64,000 nucleotides of DNA from Sporosarcina jiandibaonis (GCF_013184495.1 NZ_JAAOIY010000005.1:186001-250000); one strand, 5' to 3'. Positions 45,314 through 53,854 are shown, numbered from the stretch's first letter. Numbers and translations: made by a program. The notes: generated by a model from the letters alone, not told the origin.

Positions 45314-47323
45314 GTGAACTTTAAAAATAGATTTATCGGATGGTTTACAGAAGGGGAAAAGCGTGAATTATCTAATCTTCATTTAACGTTATTTTCTTTT
45401 CTTGCATTTACATTAGCTATGTTTCAAATTTGGTCTGTTGTTTGGGGAAAATTAAATCCTATGAATCAGATGGCTGTTCATTTGGCGTTTATTTTAAGTC
45501 TTACGTTTTTAATATACAGCTACTCCAAACATACTGGTTCAACTCGACCGACGATTATAGATTATATTTCTGCAATACTGGCTTTTGGAGCTGGCATCTA
45601 TTTCACGATTCATGCGGAACGTTTTGCGGTAAGAATTCCAATTATGGAACCGTTAACGAACTTTGATATATTTTTTGGATTGGTGTTTGTGCTTCTTAGT
45701 ATTGAAGCGGCTCGAAGAACAATCGGTTATCCTATTATTATGATCGTCTTCATTGGCATTGGTTACGCCTTATGGGGCCACAGTTTAGATGGCCTCTTAT
45801 GGCATCGGCCGTTTTCACCTGTAGAAGTATTAGATGAATTGGCATTTAGCTTTAATGGCCTGTGGGGATCGCCCATTTCGGTTGCAGCGTCATTCGTATT
45901 TATGTTCATGTTGTTTGGGGCGTTCTTAAATAAGGCCGGAGCTGGGGAGTTCTTTTTCGAGTTGTCTACGGCGGTTGCAGGGAGAACTAAGGGTGGAGCC
46001 GCTAAAGTCGCTGTACTCGCTAGTGCATTTTTCGGTTCCATATCTGGAAGTCCGACAGCAAATGTTGTGACAACCGGATCCTTCACAATACCTGTAAGTA
46101 AGAAGACCGGTTATAAACCTTCTTTTGCAGCAGCCGTGGAGGCAGCCGCCTCTACAGGTGGAAGCATATTACCACCGATTATGGGTTCATCTGCTTTTCT
46201 TATGGCTGCTGTCACACAAATACCGTATGGGTCCATCGTAATTGCTGCAATCATTCCAGGAATTCTTTACTATGCATCCTTGTTAATGATGGTTCATTTC
46301 GAAGCACTACGACTGGATTTACCGCGAGCCGCTAAGGAAAACATTCCAAAGCTCTCTACTGTTTTAAAGGAAGGATGGTATTATTTTATCCCCTTAATTG
46401 TTTTGGTCTTTTTCCTAATGCAAGGGTATAGTGCCTCTAGAACTGGATTTTACGGCATAATTTCCATAGTCATCGTTAGCTGGTTTCATAAAAAGACACG
46501 AATGGGGCTAAGGGATATTGCTTCGGCAATGGTCAATGGCGTTAAATCGGCTATCCCAGTATCAACGGCATGTGCTGCTGCAGGATTAGTCATAGCGGGA
46601 ATTATGTCTACGGGTCTCGGTGGGAAATTAACGAGTATTGTTCTTGGATTAACGGAAGGTATGTTATTTCCTACTTTAATCCTTGTCATGCTCATTTGCA
46701 TCATTTTAGGAATGGGCATGCCTGTTGCGGCAGCATATATATTGACTGCAATGCTAGCGGCGCCGGCATTGATTGAATTAGGTGTTTCGACGATGTCTGC
46801 TCATTTGTTCATCGTGTATTTTTCTATCTTTTCAGCAATTACTCCGCCTGTTGCAGTGGCAGCCTTTGCCGCAGCCGGGATTTCTGGTAGTAACCCTAAC
46901 CGAGTAGGACTGGAGGCTGTTCGTCTTGGTTTAGTTGGATTTATTGTACCGTTCATGTTTGTTTTTGAACCTTCACTGCTTATGCTTGGGACACCAGGGG
47001 AAATCATTGTATCAATCTTAACCGCGTTGATTGGTGTGATTATTCTAGCAGCAGGTGTGATTGGCTGGTTGATCACAAAGGCTACAATTGCAGAACGGTT
47101 CGCACTCGTTGCTGGCGGACTTCTAACAATTTACCCGGGATTATTATCTGATGGCATCGGTGTGGTGCTGATTATTTCAATATTGTTTATTCAGCGTAAG
47201 AGGGAGATTAAGATTATAAAGAATGATGATAGAAAACCGTTGGAAAAAGGGCGATTGAAAGGGACTAACGCTTTGAATGCATCTCCATTGAGTGCTGAAA
47301 ATTCTTTTAAGCTATTAAAATAA
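45314..47323 (+). CDS. TRAP transporter fused permease (DctQM type)
   Basis: A 669-aa polytopic protein, fused small and large TRAP membrane subunits as usual for TAXI systems. GSISGSPTANVVTTGSFTIP and GGSILPPIMGSSAFLMA are conserved DctM-like loops, and GMGMPVAAAYI plus ITPPVAVAAFAAA mark the second half. It starts with GTG behind GGAAGAGG. The last ~17 codons (ALNASPLSAENSFKLLK) are antisense AhpD sequence, so the native C-terminus has been replaced; the membrane part is complete. Confidence 0.88.
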   Translation: MNFKNRFIGWFTEGEKRELSNLHLTLFSFLAFTLAMFQIWSVVWGKLNPMNQMAVHLAFILSLTFLIYSYSKHTGSTRPTIIDYISAILAFGAGIYFTIHAERFAVRIPIMEPLTNFDIFFGLVFVLLSIEAARRTIGYPIIMIVFIGIGYALWGHSLDGLLWHRPFSPVEVLDELAFSFNGLWGSPISVAASFVFMFMLFGAFLNKAGAGEFFFELSTAVAGRTKGGAAKVAVLASAFFGSISGSPTANVVTTGSFTIPVSKKTGYKPSFAAAVEAAASTGGSILPPIMGSSAFLMAAVTQIPYGSIVIAAIIPGILYYASLLMMVHFEALRLDLPRAAKENIPKLSTVLKEGWYYFIPLIVLVFFLMQGYSASRTGFYGIISIVIVSWFHKKTRMGLRDIASAMVNGVKSAIPVSTACAAAGLVIAGIMSTGLGGKLTSIVLGLTEGMLFPTLILVMLICIILGMGMPVAAAYILTAMLAAPALIELGVSTMSAHLFIVYFSIFSAITPPVAVAAFAAAGISGSNPNRVGLEAVRLGLVGFIVPFMFVFEPSLLMLGTPGEIIVSILTALIGVIILAAGVIGWLITKATIAERFALVAGGLLTIYPGLLSDGIGVVLIISILFIQRKREIKIIKNDDRKPLEKGRLKGTNALNASPLSAENSFKLLK

Positions 47324-47412
47324 GATACTTTATATAATTCCTCTTCATCAATTTCATCGTATGCATTTAATGCGTTCACGCCATATGCAAGTGCAGATTC
47401 AGCTTTTAGTTT
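47268..47412 (-). pseudogene. AhpD-like fragment overlapping the permease 3' end
   Basis: About 145 bases match 32690-32835 of the intact AhpD gene (minus strand: AYDEIDEEELYKVSYFN, EFSALNGDAFKAL). It covers the linker missing from the copy at 42265, and shares GCCATATGCAAGTGCA with that copy. It supplies the stop codon of the TRAP permease. Confidence 0.8.
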
Positions 47413-47439
47413 CCAACTAATATCAATTCCCGGAATTGG

Positions 47440-47473
47440 TTGACAATTATTTTTAATACGATAGAGTGATAAT
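47440..47473 (+). promoter_or_regulatory. Promoter candidate of the SAM-riboswitch transcript
   Basis: TTGACA at 47440-47445 is a perfect -35. A -10 is less clear (TAGAGT or GATAAT within 47462-47473). Confidence 0.45.
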
Positions 47474-47503
47474 TATTAATCCCAAATTGAATATTTAATT
47501 TTT

Positions 47504-47600
47504 CTTATCCAGAGAGGTGGAGGGACTGGCCCAATGATACCTCGGCAACAGACTATTTAGCACTGTGCCAATTCCAGCAAGCGAAAGCTTGGAAGATAAG
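47504..47600 (+). promoter_or_regulatory. SAM-I riboswitch (S-box)
   Basis: CTTATCCAGAGAGGTGGAGG, GACTGGCCCAATGATACCTC, GGCAACAG...CTGTGCCAATTCCAGC, AAGCGAAAGCTTGGAAGATAAG: the P1 pair CTTATC/GATAAG, kink-turn P2 and P3/P4 all present. It binds S-adenosylmethionine and should turn the next gene off when methionine is plentiful. Confidence 0.96.
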
Positions 47601-47621
47601 AAGAGCAAAGAAATAATAATT

Positions 47622-47657
47622 TCAACCTCTTCTTATGTATGCAGAAGGGGTTTTTAA
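47622..47657 (+). terminator. SAM-riboswitch terminator
   Basis: AACCTCTTCT pairs with AGAAGGGGTT, followed by TTTAATTT. Confidence 0.85.
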
Positions 47658-47712
47658 TTTGCATTAAAATCTAAAAGGTTTGTAGTGAAAGGAATAGAGG
47701 AGGGTTATTATA

Positions 47713-48918
47713 ATGAGTCAGACGAACAATGCGATTCGCAATGAACGAGATGCCGAACTTGTAGCTTATGCCAATGGGCTTTCGGACATTATAAAACGAA
47801 CAGCTGCAAAGTATGATGAAACAGGTGAATTTCCATTTGAACATTTCGATTTGTTGGAAAGAGAGGGATATTTGAAGCTGGTCCTTCCGAAAGAATATGG
47901 CGGAGATGAACTTTCACTCTATGAGATTTTATTGGTACAAGAAAGGTTGGCGCAAGGGTCCGGCTCAACCGCTTTGGCAGTCGGATGGCATTTGATGACG
48001 TTTTTCAATTTGCGCTTTTCACGGCCTTGGAAGGAAGAACGATTTGAACGTTTGTGCAGGGATGTGGTTGAGCACGGTTCTGTCTTAAACGTTTTCGCTT
48101 CTGAACGGGAGGCAGGAAATGTTATGAGGGGCGGAAAATTAGCTACAGTTGCGAGAATGGTAAGAGGCGGATATGTCATTTCAGGAAGAAAAGCATTTGC
48201 AACACTAGCCCCGATTGTTAAGCATTTTACAGTGCTTGCCTATGTAGAAGATGAGGACCGGATCGCGGAGTTTTTAATCGAGAAAAATGAAGCGGTAACA
48301 ATTATCGAAACTTGGAACGCGCTAGGCATGAGAAGTACGGGGAGTCATGATGTTGAGTTGAACAATGCCTTCGTTGCGGAGGATGCGTTGCTCGCCTATA
48401 CGGACGGACCGACTTCCAATCGGTTTACTGCAAACAGTAGTGCATATTCATTACAGATTCCTGCCATTTATCTAGGAATTGCTTCGGCTGCAAGAGATTT
48501 TATCATCGATTACGCGGAAAATAAATTTTCTCCTAGTCTCGGGAACGTCATATCCGAAGCGCCCCATGTGAAGCAAAAAATCGGTGAAATCGAAATCCAT
48601 TTAAGCGTTGCAAGATCTTTGCTCTACTCACTTGCAGAGAAGTGGGATAGCGATGTAAACCTTAGAACGCAGCTCGTACAGGAAGTATCAATCGCTAAGT
48701 ATACGGTTTGCAATACGGCGGTGAAGGTCGTGGAATTGGCGATGAACATCGCAGGAGGAAATGCCCTTAACAAGGATTTACCGTTGGAAAGGTATTTCAG
48801 GGATGTCCAGTGCGGACTATATAATCCACCGCATAATGATATGGTTATCAATCAAGTTGCCAATGTTGCTATCGATCAATACCGACATGCTAAAAAAGAA
48901 GAACTTATTCATAACTAG
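47713..48918 (+). CDS. Acyl-CoA dehydrogenase-like flavoprotein (SfnB/YdbM type), SAM-riboswitch controlled
   Basis: The 401-aa protein has the acyl-CoA dehydrogenase fold: N-terminal helices, GSGSTALAVGWH, the beta-domain loop GGYVISGRKAFATLAP, ALGMRSTGSHDVEL, and C-terminal helices with EVSIAKYTVCNTAVKVVELAMNIAGGNAL. Homologs of this branch (DszC/SfnB-like, YdbM of B. subtilis) act on sulfur compounds rather than acyl-CoA. The SAM riboswitch supports a role in scavenging sulfur when methionine is short. Start behind AGGAGGGTT. It stands alone; a flavin reductase partner is not nearby. Confidence 0.85.
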   Translation: MSQTNNAIRNERDAELVAYANGLSDIIKRTAAKYDETGEFPFEHFDLLEREGYLKLVLPKEYGGDELSLYEILLVQERLAQGSGSTALAVGWHLMTFFNLRFSRPWKEERFERLCRDVVEHGSVLNVFASEREAGNVMRGGKLATVARMVRGGYVISGRKAFATLAPIVKHFTVLAYVEDEDRIAEFLIEKNEAVTIIETWNALGMRSTGSHDVELNNAFVAEDALLAYTDGPTSNRFTANSSAYSLQIPAIYLGIASAARDFIIDYAENKFSPSLGNVISEAPHVKQKIGEIEIHLSVARSLLYSLAEKWDSDVNLRTQLVQEVSIAKYTVCNTAVKVVELAMNIAGGNALNKDLPLERYFRDVQCGLYNPPHNDMVINQVANVAIDQYRHAKKEELIHN

Positions 48919-49068
48919 GATTCAGTCGCTTGGGAAGAATTACAAAAGCAAGTATATGATTTACAAAGAAATCTTAGGATACTACAGGAGAAAGGATTAC
49001 CATTGTATCCTAACCAAGGTGCAACAATAGAACTGTGGGAAAGAAAGTTGAAACAATTGGAAAGTTAA
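48919..49068 (+). pseudogene. C-terminal fragment of an unknown protein, toxin-like context
   Basis: A 49-residue frame without start reads AWEELQKQVYDLQRNLRILQ, then LYPNQGATIELWERKLKQL and a stop. It starts right after the preceding gene's stop. It lies 34 bases before a DUF4274-like gene, as the C-terminus of a polymorphic toxin would before its immunity gene. The family is not recognised. Confidence 0.4.
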
Positions 49069-49102
49069 TTTTATAAAAGTACTATTATGGAGGTTAGTTG
49101 TC

Positions 49103-49558
49103 ATGGATAAGAAAGATATTAGTATTCTTGAAGAGTTGCTTTATAATGTAGAAAAAGAAGATGTAATCATCGAGTTAAGTAATATAGAGGACCCACTAGT
49201 ACTCCATTTTTTTGCAGCAAATTATAATTGGGACAACGGTTTTGATATACCAAAAGCACTTCTTGAAAATGAGAATTGTGATTTAGGAACTGGATTATTA
49301 ATGTTTCATTATGCAGATGGGTATAGAATGTTAGAAAATCCTGAGGAAGTTTTAGCTTCCACATTAGAAGAATGAAAGGATTTTTTATTTTATCTTTATA
49401 ATAGACTTAAAAATACAGAGTTTAAATCGCAAAGTATTTCATTCAATCCTGAATTAACAAAAATTCAAAAATTCAAGTTGAAAAAAAGCAACCCGAACAT
49501 TCCAGATATTCTTATGAATAAATCCCCGGGCGATATAGTGGATATTCCTAAAATATAG
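49103..49558 (+). pseudogene. DUF4274-like immunity-type gene with in-frame stop
   Basis: The frame begins behind ATGGAGGTTAG and reads MDKKDISILEELLYN, DPLVLHFFAANYNWDNGFDI and GTGLLMFHYADGYRML, a DUF4274-like pattern common in toxin-immunity loci. A TGA at 49373-49375 stops it after 90 residues, but the same frame continues KDFLFYLYNRLKN to a TAG at 49558, restoring the ~150-residue family length. A single TGG-to-TGA change would explain it. Confidence 0.6.
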
Positions 49559-49570
49559 TGATACTAATAA

Positions 49571-49606
49571 TGTCTTGATTGGCTATGCCTTTCAAGATTT
49601 TTTTTA
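49571..49606 (+). terminator. Terminator after the DUF4274-like gene
   Basis: TCTTGA pairs with TCAAGA across TTGGCTATGCCTT and is followed by a run of eight T. Confidence 0.7.
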
Positions 49607-49659
49607 GTGGTTTAGATTTAAAGCTATATTACTCCCTGGACTAGACCGAGCAAGATTTT

Positions 49660-49807
49660 AGGTACCTGTGCATGAAACTATTCAGACTATACACTTCGAT
49701 TGCATAAAATGAAAAGGGGAATATCGACATAACAATGCTTCATCGATATTCCCTTGAATACTTATTCAAAATCATGAATTGTCATAATTACACCATGCAC
49801 AGGTAAC
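49660..49807. repeat. AGGTACCTG-family dispersed repeat, copy 6
   Basis: Complete: left end AGGTACCTGTGCATGAAACT, internal GGGAATATCGAC...ATCGATATTCCC, GAATTGTCATAATT, right end ATGCACAGGTAA. The inverted ends match at 11 of 12 positions. Confidence 0.85.
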
Positions 49808-49947
49808 GCCATAATTCTCTGTAAAATCACTTCGGGGTTTTTCAAGATGAACTATGTAGTATAATGAGTGGAATTCCAAGTCTTATAAATTTATAACTCT
49901 ATTAACTTTTAGAGAAGAAAGTAATGAATAAAGGAGTAATTTTAATG

Positions 49948-50841
49948 AACTTTCTAGCCATTGATTTTGAAACGGCCAATAGTTCGAGGGCCAGCATTTG
50001 TTCAATCGGTATTGTTATCGTTGAGAATGGTTTGATTAAAGAAGAGATTCATACATATATAGATCCGGAAGATGAATTTACTTACTTCAACACGGTAATT
50101 CACGGAATTACCGAAGACATGGTCCAAGGTGCACCGACTTTTAAAGAGTATTGGCCGGAGTTTAAGAGGATGATTGAGAATAAGGTGTTGATTGCACATA
50201 ATGCTAGTTTTGATATGAGTGCGATGCGTTATGCATTGGATATTATTAATGAACCATACGCGGAATTTACTTATGGTTGTTCTTATGTATTTTCTAAAAA
50301 GGTTTGGCCTACTCTTTTCAATCACAAACTTTCTACGGTGGCAGATCACTTAGGAATCAGTTTTAAGCATCACGATGCGCTAGAAGATGCCAGGGCAGCT
50401 GCGTTGGTGACATTAGCAGCGCTGGAAACTAGTGGAACTGACTCGCTCGTTGAATTATCGGATATGCACAATTTGCAATTAGGTCTTCATCGCACGGACA
50501 AGTATTCGCCTGCCGGAGCAAGAAAAAGAAAAAAGTCTATGAAAGTTCCAACGCGTAAAGTAGATAAATCCCATCCATTTTTCAATGCTTCTGTCGTATT
50601 TACGGGGAAATTGCAGTCTATGACCAGAGGTGAAGCCTCACAAATTGTTTTGAATTGTGGTGGGGTTTGCAAAAGTAATGTGACTCGCAATACAGGCTAC
50701 TTGGTTATCGGCGATTATGATTTAACAAGTTTCACAGAAGTGTTTGCAAGTGTAAAAATGCAAAAAGTTGAGGAATTGATTAACAAAGGATATCCGATTA
50801 AAGTTTTAGGTGAAAATGACTTTTTGAAAATGGTGACGTAG
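49948..50841 (+). CDS. DnaQ-like DEDDh exonuclease fused to a BRCT domain
   Basis: A 297-aa protein. Residues 1-165 are a 3'-5' exonuclease of the DnaQ/epsilon type: AIDFETAN (D, E), HNASFDMSAMR (D) and HHDALEDARAA (H, D). The C-terminus (~215-297) is a BRCT domain: ASVVFTGKLQSMTRGEASQIVLNCGGVCKSNVTRNTGYLVIG. The start is the ATG at 49948, behind AAAGGAG, rather than the ATG 24 bases upstream. The role is in DNA processing or repair; it lies next to an EVE-HNH endonuclease but in a separate unit with a repeat remnant between. Confidence 0.88.
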   Translation, partial: NFLAIDFETANSSRASICSIGIVIVENGLIKEEIHTYIDPEDEFTYFNTVIHGITEDMVQGAPTFKEYWPEFKRMIENKVLIAHNASFDMSAMRYALDIINEPYAEFTYGCSYVFSKKVWPTLFNHKLSTVADHLGISFKHHDALEDARAAALVTLAALETSGTDSLVELSDMHNLQLGLHRTDKYSPAGARKRKKSMKVPTRKVDKSHPFFNASVVFTGKLQSMTRGEASQIVLNCGGVCKSNVTRNTGYLVIGDYDLTSFTEVFASVKMQKVEELINKGYPIKVLGENDFLKMVT

Positions 50842-50845
50842 TGTT

Positions 50846-50900
50846 GCGTGTCTGTGCAAGAAACTATCAAGTGATTATTGGCTTGTATTCGTATAAGTGC
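50846..50900. repeat. AGGTACCTG-family repeat, left-half remnant (copy 7)
   Basis: CTGTGCAAGAAACTATCA and TTGTATTCGTATAAGTGCAT match the left half only. Confidence 0.5.
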
Positions 50901-50959
50901 ATCCAGATCCTATATAATTGAGAGAAGAAGCGCAGCAGTTTGTAGAGGAGTGAAGAACC

Positions 50960-51880
50960 ATGGAAAGTTACATCGTTATGCAAGGACGTACCTACCATGA
51001 TGAGAAAGAATTAGGTGTCCTCTGGTCATTGCAACGAGATAGTGTGGGCAATGTCCACCATTTCTGGGAACGCATGAAAGAAGTAGCGGAAGGCGATCGC
51101 ATCTTTCATTATGTAAGAGGAGATATTGTGGCAATTAGTGTAGCAAAATCAGGATACAGAGAAGCATATAAGCCCTCCGAAATTCCACTTCCAGTCATCG
51201 AAAATGCTAAGGGGTACTTAGTTGAGGTCGACTATTATGAACTCGATCTGCCATTAACGATTGAAGATTATTTTGATGAAATCCTTCCGCTGTTGCCTAT
51301 AAAATATTCCGCATTTCAAGAGAATGCCAATGGTAATCAGGGCTATCTATATCCATGCAACGAAGAACTGACCATTAAACTGGTAGAGTTGATTGCGGGC
51401 TTGAACATTTATGAAATCGATGAAGAACAATTGGAATTCGTGATGGGCACCGTGCAGAAGACGGAACATGATTTCCTCATCCCGCTTCTCGCTGAAACTG
51501 AATCAGAAACGAAAACTAAATTACGACTAGGGCATCAGAGGTTCAGAAATGAACTATTGCCACTCTGGCACGGTAAATGCGCGCTTTGCGACATCGAGCT
51601 GCCAGAACTGCTTCAAGCAAGCTACGCAAAACCATGGAAAGACTGTACGAACAATGAACGCATCGATCCAAACAACGGTATTCTTCTTTGTCGTAACCAT
51701 GATGCGCTTTACAGTAACGGCCTTATTGCATTTGACGGAACAGGTAAAATCCATATTTCATCTAGAATCCCTGAAGTGGATTACGATAAGTATGGACTTC
51801 AAATAAAGATGAGCGTGAAAAGAACTGAGAAGAACAAGCCATATCTGAAGTGGCATAAGAAGCATATGTTTAAAGAGTAA
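50960..51880 (+). CDS. EVE-like/HNH endonuclease, probable modification-dependent restriction enzyme
   Basis: A 306-aa protein. The N-terminal ~150 residues resemble an EVE (PUA-like) base-reading domain (LGVLWSLQRD, EGDRIFHYVRGDIVAISVAKSGYREA). The C-terminus (~205-275) is an HNH nuclease with CALCDIELPELLQASYAKPW, then DPNNGILLCRNHDALYSNGLIAFD, holding the metal and catalytic residues. EVE-HNH proteins are known restriction enzymes that cut DNA with modified cytosine. It starts behind GTAGAGGAGTGA and has no methyltransferase beside it, as expected for a type IV enzyme. Confidence 0.82.
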   Translation: MESYIVMQGRTYHDEKELGVLWSLQRDSVGNVHHFWERMKEVAEGDRIFHYVRGDIVAISVAKSGYREAYKPSEIPLPVIENAKGYLVEVDYYELDLPLTIEDYFDEILPLLPIKYSAFQENANGNQGYLYPCNEELTIKLVELIAGLNIYEIDEEQLEFVMGTVQKTEHDFLIPLLAETESETKTKLRLGHQRFRNELLPLWHGKCALCDIELPELLQASYAKPWKDCTNNERIDPNNGILLCRNHDALYSNGLIAFDGTGKIHISSRIPEVDYDKYGLQIKMSVKRTEKNKPYLKWHKKHMFKE

Positions 51881-51902
51881 ATCTACACAGATTACTATAA
51901 AA

Positions 51903-51948
51903 TAAAACGATCCGCGATCCCCTAAATGATTTAGCGGATCGTTTTTCT
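51903..51948 (+). terminator. Terminator of the EVE-HNH gene
   Basis: AAACGATCCGC pairs with GCGGATCGTTT and is followed by TTC. Confidence 0.85.
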
Positions 51949-52003
51949 TATACCTACTTTAATTTTGCCCATTGCAGCTGCTTTAGGGGTCTGGCTAAAT
52001 TTT

Positions 52004-52165
52004 AGGTACCTGTGCAAGACACAAATTTCAGGTACCTGTGCAAGACACTATTCAGATAATACAATGCAATTGTATAATTTAAAAAGAGGAATGCTGACAA
52101 TACAACACTTTGTCGATATTATCCAAAGTCGTGAATTGTCATAATTCAACCACGCACAGGTACCT
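52004..52165. repeat. AGGTACCTG-family dispersed repeat, copy 8, with doubled left end
   Basis: Left end AGGTACCTGTGCAAGACAC occurs twice (52004 and 52030). The right end GCACAGGTACCT (52154-52165) is a perfect 12-bp inverse of the second. The internal hairpin is decayed. Confidence 0.88.
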
Positions 52166-52342
52166 TTTCTAATTACCGGTAAATGGCAGGTGATAAACAC
52201 TTTCCATTTTCTAGAGGATAAAAGGTAAAAGTTACAAGTAAATTCAATTATTAATGTTATACTTGTTTTAATAGTTTGATTTATTCTGACGTTAATTTTT
52301 TTAATAATCGGATCATTTTGTCGGATAATATGGGAGGCGGCC

Positions 52343-53080
52343 ATGCTAAAGAAGAAAATAATGAAAAAAGTACTCCCGATAATTTTTATTAGTTCCATCC
52401 TGTTCGGTTGTTCTGGTAACGAAACGAATTTGGAAAAGGTTAAAGGTAATAGTTTTACATATAGTGAGTACTTTCACGAGTATGATGGGCTGGATGAAAG
52501 GGAAAATATACAATACTACAAACCGCTTTCGTTGAATGAAGTGCAGTCGTTTTCCTTGCCTGATGAAATGAAAAAAGTTGTCAATACAATTGATCAAAAT
52601 AGGTTGCCTTTTAAGGTGGATGAAGAGGAATTCTATTTCGTCACTTCCAAAAGCAAAGAAGGGAAAGAGATAAGACAAGGCCAAGTTAGTTATTTTGAGA
52701 GAGACGAGTACGGTAACATAGACGAGTTTTTTATCATTTCAATAACGGAAAGCGATCGAAACCCACTGGAAAATCAAGATATCTCGACTAAAGTAGATTC
52801 TGTGGGTAACAAATTAAAGAAAGAACGCCTAAGGGAAAACTTGTCGATCTACCAGCAAGTCCTTACAACTGATAGTGCGTTGCTGTATAGATTTTACGAT
52901 TATGATGAAGATTTGAAAAAGGTTACAGTCGTTGCTACTGCTGCAAATGAATTTTACGCTTATTACAATGGATATATTTATCACGTCGGTTATTTAATAG
53001 ACAGGGAAAAGATTGATGAAGAAATGCAAGAGAAGATGCTGCAGCTTGCTCGGGAATATATTTTGGGAAGTTCATTTTGA
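52343..53080 (+). CDS. Lipoprotein of unknown function
   Basis: A 245-aa protein. ILFGCSG forms a lipobox at ~19-23, so it is anchored on the outer face of the membrane. The rest is hydrophilic with no recognised domain. The start may be 52343 or the ATG six codons later (MKKVLP); the ribosome binding site GGGAGGCGG fits the first. A frameshifted copy of its first ~45 codons, including upstream bases, lies at 60212-60362. It starts the all-plus run of small genes. Confidence 0.7.
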   Translation: MLKKKIMKKVLPIIFISSILFGCSGNETNLEKVKGNSFTYSEYFHEYDGLDERENIQYYKPLSLNEVQSFSLPDEMKKVVNTIDQNRLPFKVDEEEFYFVTSKSKEGKEIRQGQVSYFERDEYGNIDEFFIISITESDRNPLENQDISTKVDSVGNKLKKERLRENLSIYQQVLTTDSALLYRFYDYDEDLKKVTVVATAANEFYAYYNGYIYHVGYLIDREKIDEEMQEKMLQLAREYILGSSF

Positions 53081-53127
53081 TATCTTTCAACAAACGGGCC
53101 AAATTGTGTAAGAAAGGGAGTTGTGAT

Positions 53128-53310
53128 ATGGGAGATTTTGAAGTAATGTTATTCTTTTTGGCAGGTGTTTTTATTGTATTTATTATAGCTTTACTATCAA
53201 TTGTCAGAATGTCGACTAACAGAACTACAGCAGCCTCAATAGACGATTTAAAAGAAGAGATGAAAAATCTTAAACAAAGAATTAATGAACTCGAAAATGA
53301 AAAGATGTAA
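53128..53310 (+). CDS. Small single-pass membrane protein with coiled-coil tail
   Basis: The 60-aa frame starts at the ATG at 53128, behind AAAGGGAG. One membrane helix (VMLFFLAGVFIVFIIALLSIV) is followed by a charged coiled-coil (SIDDLKEEMKNLKQRINELENEK). Function unknown; such proteins often scaffold or anchor others. Confidence 0.6.
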   Translation: MGDFEVMLFFLAGVFIVFIIALLSIVRMSTNRTTAASIDDLKEEMKNLKQRINELENEKM

Positions 53311-53412
53311 TTTTTAAGTATTATATTCAATAAAGGGGTGCGATTCTTGAAGAAGGATTGCACTTATTTCAGTAATTGGGTCATTTTCTTTTAGAAGATT
53401 GGAGGGATAAAT

Positions 53413-53838
53413 ATGACCTATAATGCAAAAGCCCAGAGAGTAGTATTGTTCGGTCTTTTCCTGTTATTTATATTGTTGTTGACCTTGAATGAGGACACTT
53501 GGATGTTGTATGTTTTGGTTCCAGGGGCGATAGTTATCCTTTTAACGATTTTTGTAAATTTTAAACTTAAAATACTGGACAGTTTTTTGACGTTTCAAAT
53601 ATGTATTTTTTCATTACCTCTATACAATAGGACGGTTAGCAGTGAACAAATTTCCAATATGAAGTTTAAGCGTGTTGGATGGGCAAGAAAATGTGTAGTT
53701 GTAAAAAACAAAAAAGCATTCAATTTTCGAATCACCAATTTTAGCCCAGATAGTCTATATAAAGATTTGATTGATTTTGCTAATAAATATGACGTACCAA
53801 TTTACAAAACAAAAGAATATACAATCTTGGAGAAATAA
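53413..53838 (+). CDS. Small membrane protein with two helices and a soluble C-terminal domain
   Basis: A 141-aa protein behind TTGGAGGGAT. Two adjacent helices (VVLFGLFLLFILLLTL and YVLVPGAIVILLTIFV) are followed by ~80 residues of beta-rich sequence (SEQISNMKFKRVGWARKCVVVKNKKAFNFRI), resembling bacterial PH-like membrane proteins. Function unknown. Confidence 0.6.
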   Translation: MTYNAKAQRVVLFGLFLLFILLLTLNEDTWMLYVLVPGAIVILLTIFVNFKLKILDSFLTFQICIFSLPLYNRTVSSEQISNMKFKRVGWARKCVVVKNKKAFNFRITNFSPDSLYKDLIDFANKYDVPIYKTKEYTILEK

Positions 53839-53854
53839 CAGGGTGTACGTTGTA

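Noticed and set aside
45430..45666. Alternative frame in the TRAP permease start region
   Set aside because: The permease frame is continuous with typical membrane segments; the other is a shadow.
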